Shown here piece by piece: positions 1-10,100 of a stretch of 17,194 nt of DNA. This stretch comes from Baffinella frigidus (Eukaryota > Cryptophyceae > Cryptomonadales > Baffinellaceae). The notes under the pieces were generated by a model that ran no database searches, was not told where the DNA came from, and saw nothing but the letters and a program-made list of their open reading frames with translations. A program made the position numbers and the translations under genes. The DNA lies in NCBI GenBank assembly GCA_026770585.1, contig MU646640.1, forward strand, positions 329,739 through 346,932, written 5' to 3'. Numbering within the stretch: position 1 is the first letter of the stretch; every line of letters begins with the position of its first letter.

Positions 1-3
1 GGT

Positions 4-91
<88 letters not shown>
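1..91 (+). repeat. Perfect (GGTTGAG) heptamer array
   Basis: Thirteen uninterrupted units of the TTGAGGG variant of the plant-type telomere heptamer. It starts at the first base, so the true length is unknown. Confidence 0.95.
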
Positions 92-640
92 GGTTTAGCT
101 ACTTGTTGTATGCGACCTGCGACGCGACTCGGGGTTAGGATTTAGGGTTTGGGACTCAAGGCTCAGGGTTTAGGGTTAGGTTTTAGGGGTTGAGGATTAG
201 GGTTGTGATTTAGCTGCATGCTGTGCGAGACTTGCGACGAAACGGTTTTGAGTTTATGTTTTGGTTTTGGTTTTGGGGGTTAAGCTTTAGCACCCTACCC
301 TTAACACTCAACTGCTGGGCGAGACCTACGATGCAACGGTTTCGGGGTTTGGGTTTAGGGTTTAGGGTTTAGGGTTTGGGGTTTGGGGAGGGTTTAGAGT
401 TTGGGGTTTAGGGTTTGTGGTTCCAAGGTTCAGGGTTTAGGGGTAGCGTTTAGGGTTGAGAATTTGGAGTCGTAGGGTTTAGGGTTTAGATTAGGGTTTA
501 GGGGTCAGAGTTTGGGTTAAGAGTAGGGTTTAGGGTTTAGAGTAGGGTTTAGGGTTCAGATTTCGGAGCTGCATGTTGTGCGAGACTTTTGACACCACGG
601 TTCAGGGTTCAGGGTTTAGGATTGAAACCTAGGAAGCGGA
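92..640 (+). repeat. Degenerate TTTAGGG-type repeat, G-rich on plus strand
   Basis: TTTAGGG, TTTGGGG and TTCAGGG variants, broken by four copies of a non-telomeric segment of about 33 nt (97, 212, 308, 567). No other coding signal seen. Confidence 0.85.
97..599 (+). pseudogene. Four-copy ghost exon (MLCETCDET-like)
   Basis: Copies at 97-131, 212-244, 308-338 and 567-599 share AGCTGCATG..GTGCGAGAC and in one frame encode LLYATCDAT, MLCETCDET, LLGETYDAT and MLCETFDTT. Three of the four end ACG|GT. By analogy with the rest of the gene these could be 3' copies of an exon whose intact version lies left of the window. Confidence 0.45.
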
Positions 641-880
641 CCGTCAATGCTAAACCCTAAACATCTGGAACTGCACACACGATTCTCAACGCTAAACCCT
701 AAACCCTAAACCCTGAACCCCAAAACCTGAACCCCAAACCCTAAACCCTAAACCTTAAACCCTGAACTCCAAACCCTAAACCCCAAACCTTAAACCCTAA
801 ACCCTCACCTCTCCAACCCTCAACCCCAAACATCTAGGACCCTAAACCCTAAACCCTAAACCCTAAATCCAAAACTCTAA
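640..880 (+). repeat. CCCTAAA-type array, C-rich on plus strand
   Basis: Orientation flips relative to the preceding block near 635-650. CCCTAAA and CCCCAAA variants; nothing else recognised apart from short unique spacers. Confidence 0.85.
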
Positions 881-901
881 ACCTCGGATACTGGCATACA
901 G

Positions 902-955
902 GAACACAAGAAAAAGGCGAACAAACGGCACAACGCGTGGACATCCCGCAGCCAT
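902..955 (+). pseudogene. 5' echo of exon A
   Basis: Starts after CATACAG and matches the first 50 or so bases of exon A (EHKKKANK conserved; then a one-base indel shifts the frame). It loses similarity at about 955 and has no donor. Confidence 0.75.
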
Positions 956-1050
956 CTTTCCGTTGCCTTATCCGTAGGAACCCCCCACGGCCCTACGCTG
1001 TTGCCTACCGTAGGGTCGTAGGTCTTATCGCTTAAGGGTTATTCGCAATC
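956..1050. repeat. Unique spacer with CCTACCGTAGGG palindromic fragments
   Basis: Contains TATCCGTAGGAA and CCTACCGTAGGG, related to the inverted-repeat element at 6562-6693. It separates the broken exon A copy from the intact one, so it may be an insertion. Confidence 0.4.
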
Positions 1051-1054
1051 ACAG

Positions 1055-1147
1055 GAACACAAGAAAAAGGCGAACAAACTGCACAAGCGCGTGGACATTC
1101 CGAAGCCGCCCAACCGCAAGATGCACCTCGAACCGAAGCCCGTCAAG
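1055..1147 (+). CDS. Exon A, Lys/Pro-rich segment
   Basis: 31 codons between ATCACAG and AAG|GTCAAT. The peptide starts EHKKKANKLHKR, has VDIPKPPNRK in the middle and ends MHLEPKPVK. It is basic and proline-rich, not itself a propeller strand; EPKPV may be the segment that precedes an RCC1 blade. Ends in phase 0. It is the longest of at least eight related copies between 902 and 2001, and the only one with both the 5' end and the donor, which is why it is taken as the functional exon. Membership in the RCC1 gene is inferred from position and strand. Confidence 0.6.
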
Positions 1148-4100
1148 GTCAATCTTCTCTTCTCTTTTCTACAGCCAGGGTTTCGGGTTTCGGGTTTACA
1201 GTTCAGGGGGTTGGGGGGTTGGGCTGTACCTTGGGATTATGGGTTAGTGTGCCCAACCGCAAGATGCATCTCGAACCCAAGCCCGTCAAGGTTCAGCCCG
1301 ACACCCTGCATTATCAACCCTAACCCCTAAATCGTAGACTCTAAACCTTGAGATTCTTCGAACCCAAGCCCGTCAAGGTAACGTTCGGGTGTGAGAAAGA
1401 CCATTTGCATCATGCCATTTGTCGCATTCAGGGTGCAGGGTGTGGGTGCTTCCTCGAACACAAGAACCCGCCCCTTCTCTCAGAACTTCCCTAGGGGTGT
1501 GGGACTTGGAGACCGTACGGGATTGGGACTAGGCGTTTGCAGTCGACATCCCGAATCCCGAACCCGCCCCTCCTCGTATGACTTCCTAAGGGGCGTGGGG
1601 TTAGAATTTGGGACTAGACAAGCGCGTGGACGTCCCGAAGCCCAACTGCAAGATGCATCTCGAACCCCAGGCCGTCAAGGTTCCGAACTCCAAAATCTAA
1701 ACCCTAAACCTACATTGTAAACCCTAAACTCTAAACATACGTTATAAACCCTAAACCCTTATAAACCTTGAACCTCTACATTATAATACCTAAATCCTAA
1801 ACCCTAAACCCTAAACCCTAAACCCTAAACCTTAAGATGCTTCGAACCCCAGCCCGTCAAGGTTCAGCCCGAAACCCTACATTATAAACCCTAAACTCTG
1901 AACCCTAAACCCTACACCCTAAACCCTAAACCTCAAGATGCTTCGAACCGCAGGCTGGCAAGGTGAAACAAGGGTGCTGTCTCGAACCCCATCCTGACAA
2001 GCCATCAACCCTAAACCCTAAACCCTGAACCCTGAACCTGAACCTTGAACCCCAAACCCCAAACCCCAAACTCCAAACCCCAAACCCCAAACCCCAAACC
2101 CCAAACCCCAAACCCCAAATCCCAAATCCCGAACCCCAAACCCCAAACCCCAGACCCCAAATCCGAAACCCCAAACCCCAAACCCCGAACCCCAAATCCC
2201 AAACCCCAAACCCCAAACCCCAAACCCCAAACCCCAAACAGACACATGAGATGTGCAAAGCGCAGAAGAGGGGGGGGGGCGGGGAGGAGGACGACGAGGG
2301 GTCGTGGCGCCTCGTCGAACTCAACGGTAGGGTCACCTTGAAACTGCTCTCACCCCTCAACTTCCGTTCTTTTGGGTTTCATGTTTCATGTCTTATGATT
2401 TATGGTTTAGGGCATAGGGTTTGGGGTTTAGGGTTTAGGGTTTAGGGTTCAGGGTTCAGGGTTCAGGGTTCAGGGTTCAGGGTTCAGGGTCTAGGGTTCA
2501 GGGTCTAAGGTTCAGGGTCGAGGGTTCAGGGTTCAGGGTTCAGGGTTGCGGGTTCAGGGGTTGTAGAGCCTAACAGTGCCCTCAAGCCTACACTATCTTC
2601 ACTATTCCCTATTCCCTAGACCCTGCACTCTGATCCCTATTCCCTATTCCCTAAACCCTATACTCGCATCCCTCTTTCCTACTCCACAAACCATAATCAG
2701 TCGCACTCAACGCCAGCGCCCACTCCACACGGTGGACCACGAACCTTTCATCAAAAGTCAACTTGCCTGAAGACAATTGACCTTGAAGGATTTTTCTGAT
2801 GCAAATTGGTCACATATCACCCTGGAATCCGGGGTCAACGAAACCCTCGTAGCCCACCGAGTGGTTCGCGCGCAGTTGCAGGGGTGGTCAATTCAATGCG
2901 GAAACTATTCAATTTATAATTCCGTTTCGTGCGATCGTAAGGGTGTAATTTGCTATCTTAGGTTCATCATAGCTTTACCGTAGCACAAATCCCACCCATA
3001 AGATAGCAAAAATGTGATTTAGATTAATCTGTTTCCATAGGAAATTCCGCGCGCCATTTTGGGGGAGGACAGATTTTGTGCTCGATTGCAGGGGTCCACT
3101 CGATGCTAGAAGTGTGACTATTTCAAAACAGGGATTCGTTTGCAAGTGAAGAAAAAAAAGTGGTATGTAGTAATTTTCACACAAATGGGCGCGCTTGGTC
3201 ACGTTGCGGGCGGAATTCCGCCCGCAACGTGACCACGCCTGCCCGCGACTGGTACTAAATTTAACAACCTCATTTAAAATAGTCCCATTTCTAGCCTCGA
3301 GTGGGTGAGGAGCGTGTTATGCGGCTCCTCGAGATTCCTGGGGCGTCGAATTCCTGGCAAATTTCCGGTCAACTTTCGTGCGCGATTGCAGGGGTAAGGA
3401 GCATGTCATGCGGCGCTTCGCACACAATGGCGATCGCCGACTGCTCGCTTGTCAAATTTTGCGCTCGATTTCCGGGGTAATAAAAATTTCGCACGCAATT
3501 TACGGGGTAATCAAAATTTCGCGCGCGATTTACGGGGTAATCAAATTTCCCGCGCAATTTCCGGGGTAACATAAAATTTGGTGCGCGATTGCAGGGGTGA
3601 GGAGCGTGTCATGCGGCGCCTCGCACACAATGGCGATCGCCGATTGCTCTTTCAACGACCTCACTGGGTACACCCTAGACCCTGCACCCTACACCCTGCA
3701 CCCTACACCCTGCACCCTACACCCTAAATCCTGAACCCTACACCCTGCACCCTACACCCTACATCCTACACCCTGCACCCTTCACCCTAAACCCTAAACC
3801 CTAAACCCTAAACCCTAGACTCTAAACCCTAAACCCTAACCCCTAAACCCCAAACCCTAAACCTTAAACCCTAAACCCTAAATCCCAACCCCCCTACTTA
3901 AACCCTAACCCCTTAACCCCAAACCCCAAACCCCAAACCCCAAACCCCAAACCCCAAACCCCAAACACTGGTCTAGAAAGTACGAAGGCGACGTGTACGC
4001 ATGGGGCTATCGATATGGATAGAACCGACTCACTGTGTTCCATATAGATCTTACTGAATGCTGGTGCTGAATCTGTTGCATTGCACTGCCAGCCGTCAAA

Positions 4101-7100
4101 TTTCGTCCCCGGTTCACTAAGTCAACTGCCCATGTAGCTACAGCCTTAAGTCAATATTGCGGGCCCCAGACCCATTGTTGTGTTTTAAAAGGGTCTTTAC
4201 TACACCCCTGAAATATTCTGGCTGGCAGTGCATTCAGCTGATTCTGCTTCATCGAAACCCTCAACTGAATGTGCTTCATCGAAACCATATCCCTTAAGTG
4301 GCCAGTAGGCGCATACGCCCTACCGTAGGGCCCTAGGACTTGCCTAGGACCTCGTGGCCGTCAAATTTGACGGCATGGCCACTTCAGGGATACCTGACTC
4401 TGTTCCGACAATGCAGGAAGTACGAAGGCGTTCGTACTTCCTGGGTGTACGCATGGGGCTCACAACCTGGATCCAACTGACTGACTGTGTGTTATGAGGA
4501 ACTACGCTAGACTGAGGGTGGTCAATCGCAAAAGTCAACTCATCAGAAGGCGTGAGTCAACTTTTGGCAGAATGTACAGGATCCTGTGCATTCTCCCCCT
4601 GTGTCAACTTATGATTGCTCCCGGTCACGTCTAAAGTAGCTTCCTCACTGACTGACACTGCTGGAATGACCCAGGACGCACCACGCCGACGTGCGGCTCC
4701 CTACATCCCAAACCCTCTACCCCAAATACCTGACTCGGTTCCAACAATGCAGGAAGTACGAAGGCGACGTGTACGCGTGGGGGTGTGGAAGCTCAGGGCG
4801 CACTGGCCTCTTCAAGGTCCGTCCCCTACACCCCACACCCTACGTAGGGCCTAAGCCTTCAACCACACTGGCCTGTTCAAGGTGCTCAAACCCCCAAACC
4901 CCAAACCCCGAAACCCGAAACCCCGAAACCCTGGACTCAAACCCCCAGAGATTCAGGGTGTGGAGTTCCGGACGGACATGCCTGTTCAAGGTGCGCCCTC
5001 TGCACCCTAAACCTTAAACCTACACCCTAAACCTACACCCTAAACCTACACCCACACCCTAACCCTTGAACCCTACACCCTACACCCTCACCCCTGAAAC
5101 CCACACCCTACACCTACACCTAAACCCCAAACCCTAATCCATAATCCATAATCCCTAAGCTCAAACCCTAAAAACCCAAGCCCCAAACCACACACTAGGT
5201 GGACGCGAATATGCAGACCAGCAAGCCTGAGACGGACGACATTTTTGAGGCTTGACCCTCAGCCCTAAACCCTAAACCCTGAACCCTGAAACCCGAAACC
5301 AAACCCCAACCCCCCCTCCCGTTTTGGATGGGACCTAAACCCGAAACCCTAAAAACTAAGCCCGAAACCCTGAAACCTAAACCCAAAACCCTAAAAACCG
5401 AAAACTGAAAACCGAAAATCGATACCCTCTCTCATCCCCGCTTTCTCCTGAAAACCCTAAACCCTAAACCCTAAACCCGAAACCCGAAACCCGAAACCAG
5501 GCGCAGCTAGTGGAGCAGGAGCTGGTCTCGCAGGTTCCAAACCCTAAACCCTAAGCCCTACACCCTAAACCCTAGACCCTAAACCCTAAACCCTAAACCC
5601 TAAACCCTAAACCCTAAACCCTGAACCCAAACCCGCAAACGGAAACCCTGAACCCTAAACCCTGAACTCTGAACCCTGGCCACTAAACCCTAATCTCCCA
5701 ACCCCAATTCCCAATCCCCAAACCCAATCCCAAAACCTCATAACCCAAACCCCATACCCCAAAACCCAAAATCCAAAACTCAAACCTCAAACCCCAAACC
5801 CCAAATCCCAATTTTTGGCGGGAAATATTGCGTTTGAAACTCTCATTTATTGACATTTGAACTTGTGAATTATGGGCAGGACGACGACGACGATGGCGCG
5901 TCGCACCTCATCTCGCGGTTCGCGACCCTCAGGGCGTCCGAGGTCCCAACCCCTAACTCCGAACCACAAAACCCAATGCCCCAAACCCCAAACCCCCAAA
6001 CCCAAACCCCAAACCCCAAACCCCAAACCTCAAACCCCAAACCCTCAACCCTAAACCTTAGACCCTCAACTCCACACTGAACGCTAACGCTTACCTGCAG
6101 GTGGCGGTAGGGGGGCAGCACTCTCTCGCACTCACCTCCGACGGGCGCGTCCTGGCTGCTGGGAACGGCCAGGTAACGCTGTAGGGGTCTGTGGTTTCGA
6201 TTCAGGCTTCAGGGTGTACGGGTATCGCCCAGTTGACATTTTCTGGTACTAAATTATGGACACGACCAGGGACACGCCCGTACAAACGGACCACGCCAGA
6301 CTGCTGGAGGGGGTAGCTCCCTTAGGGAACGCCAATTTTGGCGTTCTTTTGTGCCTAAAGTAAACCATTCCCCCTCATTCCTTCCTGGGAATTGATTTTT
6401 GGCGACCCTTCCAAGAATCTGGCGTGGAAGGACAAGACAGTAGAGCGGTGTTCGCTTCTTGAGGGCACGGGCACAATGAAACATTGCCAAAAGTTGACGG
6501 ATTAGTTCCAGCATCGTCAACGTTGGCCATTGTTTCAATCTTTCCACGTTCATAGGCTAACGGACTAAAAATGGGGTAGTTAGGCCTACGGTATTGACTA
6601 CGGTCGGCCGTAGGGGCCTAGGGGGGTGCCTACGAAAAACCCTACGGCCTACTGTAGGTAATACCGTAGGCCCAACTACCCCATTTTTAGTCCTTTACCC
6701 TAGTAACGTGGTCAATGTGAAAACCGCTCTGCAAAACGCAGGACCAAAGATCTCACAGGAAAACTGATTTAATTCAAAACATTGGACTTCAATGAAAATT
6801 ACTACACGTTTTCTTTAATATTTCTAGTAAAAATCGTTATTTGTAGTAAATTTTACTACCGAAATGTTTTAAATCAATCAGTTTTCCTATGAGATCGCCT
6901 GCCACACCAGAATGCTCTACCAGACGAGAATGCTAGAGGGGCCTATTTAAAACCGACGTACTTTTAAAAGTGGGCATTTCTGTAGCAACTTTCGTTGATT
7001 GGTCACGTAACTAGCCATATGTTGGCCAGTCACGAGGTTGGGGCACCATGTTCCTGGTACAAATATTTACAACCTCACATGTAAAAAAGGATCCTCCAGC

Positions 7101-10100
7101 ATTCTCGAGTGGTACGTGTATGGCCACCTGACGCCATTCTCCCGATGATGTGCAGTTTGAACAGAACCCAAACCCGAAACCCGAAACCCTGAACCCTACA
7201 CCCTTCACCCTAAACCCCAAACCCTAAACCCCAAACCCTAAACCCTAAACCCTAAACCTCAAACCCTTAACTTTAAAACCCAAACCCTAAGCGCAGTTTG
7301 GACAGCTGGGGCAAGTGCTGGAGGAGTGCGGCTGCACATTCCACAGTAATGGGGAAAACTGACGATTCTGTACCAGAACCGTCAACTGCCTTTTTAAAAA
7401 ATGTTTCTGCAGCCAACTTCTCTGCACACCGCTCCACGTGTATCGCGAAGTGAAGCCGTGCCCCCGATAACAGTTTGGACAGCTGGGGCAAGTGCTGGAG
7501 GAGTCCGAAACCCACTCCCACATTTTCCGCGAGGTTCGTCTCGAACCCTCCCTAACCCCTAACCTCCAAACCCTCACTCCAAACCCTAAACCCTACACCC
7601 GAATAATCTGAAACCCACCCCCACATCTTCCGGGAGGATCGTCTCAACCCCTCCCTAAGCCCAAACCATCCAAACACTTGCCCCAAACCCGCCCTCGCCT
7701 CAACCCTCACCCACGCCCTAAGGCCCTAAGCCCTAAGCCCTAAACCCAGACCCCAAACCCTAATCCATAAACCCTAATCCCGAAGAATCCGAATGCCACT
7801 CCCACATTGTCCGCGAGGTTTGCCCTCACCTTAACCCTCACCTTAACCCTAGTCCCTAAGCCCTACGCCCTAGCTAGACCCCAAGCCCAAACCCTAATTC
7901 ATAACCCCCTTGACCCGAGAGGAGTCCGAATGCCACTCCCACATTTTCTGGGAGGCCACACGGTGGGCTACGAGGGTTTTGTACCTCTGGATTCCAGGGT
8001 GATACGTGACCAATTTGTATCAAAAAAATCGTCAAGTTAATTATTTTCGGGCAAGTTGAATTTTGATGAAAGTTTCGTAGTCCACTGTGTGGTCGCCCCC
8101 ACCTAAACCCCTAGTCTCTGAATCCTAAACCTCAGACCATAAGCTCTAACCCCCCAACCCTAGACCCCAAGCCCTAATCCCTAAACCATAATCCCTAAAC
8201 CCTAAACCCTAAACCCTAAACCCTAAACCCTAAACCCTAAACCCCAAACCCCAAACCCTAAACCATCAACCCTAAACCCTAAACCCTAAACCCCAAACCC
8301 TAAACCCTAAACCCTCAACCCTAAACCCTAAACCCTAAACCCCAAACCCCAAACCCTAAACCATCAACCCTAAACCCTAAACCCTAAACCTCAAACCCTA
8401 AACCCTAAACCCCAAACCCCGAACCAAGGGATGATTTCATGCGGCGACCTCCAGCCCTAAACCCTCAACCCTAGTCCCTAAGCCCTAACCCCCAAACGCT
8501 GAACCCCAAAGCCAGATCCCTAAACCCTAAACCCTAACCCCAAACCCCAAACCCCAAACCCCTAAACCTTAACGTCTCATTTAGACCCCAAACCCCTGAA
8601 CTCTCTTGACTGATTTAAACCCTAAACCCCTAAACCCTAACCCCCCAACCCCGAACACAGGTTCCAATGGTAGAGTCAATCGGGATGATTGCATGTGGCG
8701 ACCTTCACTGCCTCGCCGTCTCACTCGACGGAGGTGAGACGGCCTCCCGCAACGCTCTCTCTCTAATGCCTCATAACCTGTTGGTATTAATATACACACA
8801 CCTCATAACCTGTTGGTATTAATCTCTCTCTCGCTCGCTATCTCTCTCTCTTTCTCTCTCGCTCTCTCTCTCTCTCTCGCTCACTCGACGGAGGTAAATC
8901 CCAACCCTCAACCCCAAACCCTAAACCCAGAACCCTATACCCTAACCCAAGACCTACGCGCAAAACCCTGAAGCCTCCCCTGCCTCGCTGCCTCGCTGTT
9001 TCGCTAGACGGGGGTGCACAAACCCTAAACCCTGCTCTCTTCTGCTGTTTTCCGCCAGAGGCTAGGTCGCTGTCTCGCTAGACGGGTATAACCCCCAAAC
9101 CCTAAACCCTGAAACTTACGTGCGGTGACCTCCACTGCCTCGCTGTCTCACTCGACAGGGGTCAACCCCTAACCACTCAACCCTGAACCGAGAACCCCAT
9201 CCCCTAAACTTAGACCTAAGCGCAAAACCCTGAACCTTACACCCTAAACCCAACCCCATCAACCAAAACCCCTATCCCCTATCCCCTAACTCTGTACTCT
9301 AAACCCTGAACCCCAAAACCAAACCCCTTTCCCCTAAACCTACACCCCAAACCCTAAACCCTAAACCCTACACCCCAAACCCCAAACCCCAAACCCCAAA
9401 CTCTCAAGCAGGATCGATTTACTCGTGGGGATGCGTTGCGAACGGCCGCTTGGGATACGAGTGAGAACCCTCAGCCCGAATCTCGAGACCCGAAATCCGA
9501 AATCTGGAACCCGAAATCCGCGTTTTCAAACCTCTTGCGACACGAATGAGACCCTCAACCCGAAACCCGAATCCCGAAAACCGAAACCCGAAACCCGAAA
9601 CCCAAAACCCGAACGGCCGTTTGGGATACGAGTGCGACGCGAAGCCCGAAACCCGAAGCCCGCAACCCTCGTTTTCAACCCCCCTAGTTGGCTGGTGCTA
9701 CGAGTGAGAACCCGAAACCTGAAACCCGAAACCCTTGTGGCCCCTTGGGATCCGAGTGAGATCGGAAACCCGACATCCAGAACCCGAAAACCGAAACCCG
9801 AAACCCGAAAGCCTCGTTTGACATTGAATAGCTCCTTTCAAGGCAGTTTTCGGAGCCTGCCTCGGGTTCGCCGTCCTGGAAACTGACGGCGAACCCACCA
9901 CCCTGGAGGCAACCCAGGGCAAAATCTTAAGTCAATCTCCCACAGATGCACCCGGATCCCGGGCGCATTTGTATGGGAGTTGACTTAAGAAACCATCAAT
10001 TTGCCCATAAGTTGCCTCCAGGGCGGTTGTCGCCCTTAACCCCAAACCCTGAAGCGCGCGATCACGCAGGGTGGAGGAGGGTTTGGAATTCGTGGCGACC

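Larger units (their letters stand above)
2327..4752 (+). repeat. Large intron B-C: heptamers, inverted repeats, minisatellite
   Basis: Holds a TTCAGGG array (about 2400-2555), an inverted-repeat element (2725-2864), a 40-bp palindrome (3196), a minisatellite with flanking direct repeats (3385-3649), CCCTACA and CCCTAAA arrays (3665-3965), a second inverted-repeat element (4066-4248) and two 5' echoes of exon C. One exon is expected somewhere here on phase grounds but none was recognised. Confidence 0.6.
6173..7473 (+). repeat. Intron G-H: several inverted-repeat elements, few heptamers
   Basis: Largely unique sequence with weak inverted ends at 6288-6432 (ACCACGCCAGA/TCTGGCGTGGA), and elements at 6562-6693, 6749-6896 and 6917-7115. 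Heptamers only at 7168-7290. Exon H 5' echoes at 7155-7165 and 7297-7330. Confidence 0.7.

Noticed and set aside
1-96. True chromosome end (telomere)
   Set aside because: The unit is TTGAGGG rather than the canonical repeat, it gives way to degenerate repeats in both orientations and a gene follows; an interstitial array fits better. It cannot be excluded without the sequence to the left.
2045-2341. Plus-strand PNPKPQT-repeat frames (also near 5850-6080 and 9425-9886)
   Set aside because: Heptamer translation. The frames at 5850 and 9425 include the real exons F and J but continue past clear donors into repeats.
1926-2360. Long minus-strand open frames encoding GFGVWGL repeats (also near 14000-14195 and 16436-16633)
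   Set aside because: They are translations of the CCCCAAA heptamer, which has no stop in any minus frame and gives the same seven-residue peptide in all three. No independent coding signal.
3456-3599. CRISPR-like array
   Set aside because: The units are contiguous with no unique spacers; it is a minisatellite in a spliceosomal-intron genome.
6254-6553. Minus-strand 99-codon frame in intron G-H
   Set aside because: Overlaps weak inverted-repeat structure, no family recognised, no start context or splice support.
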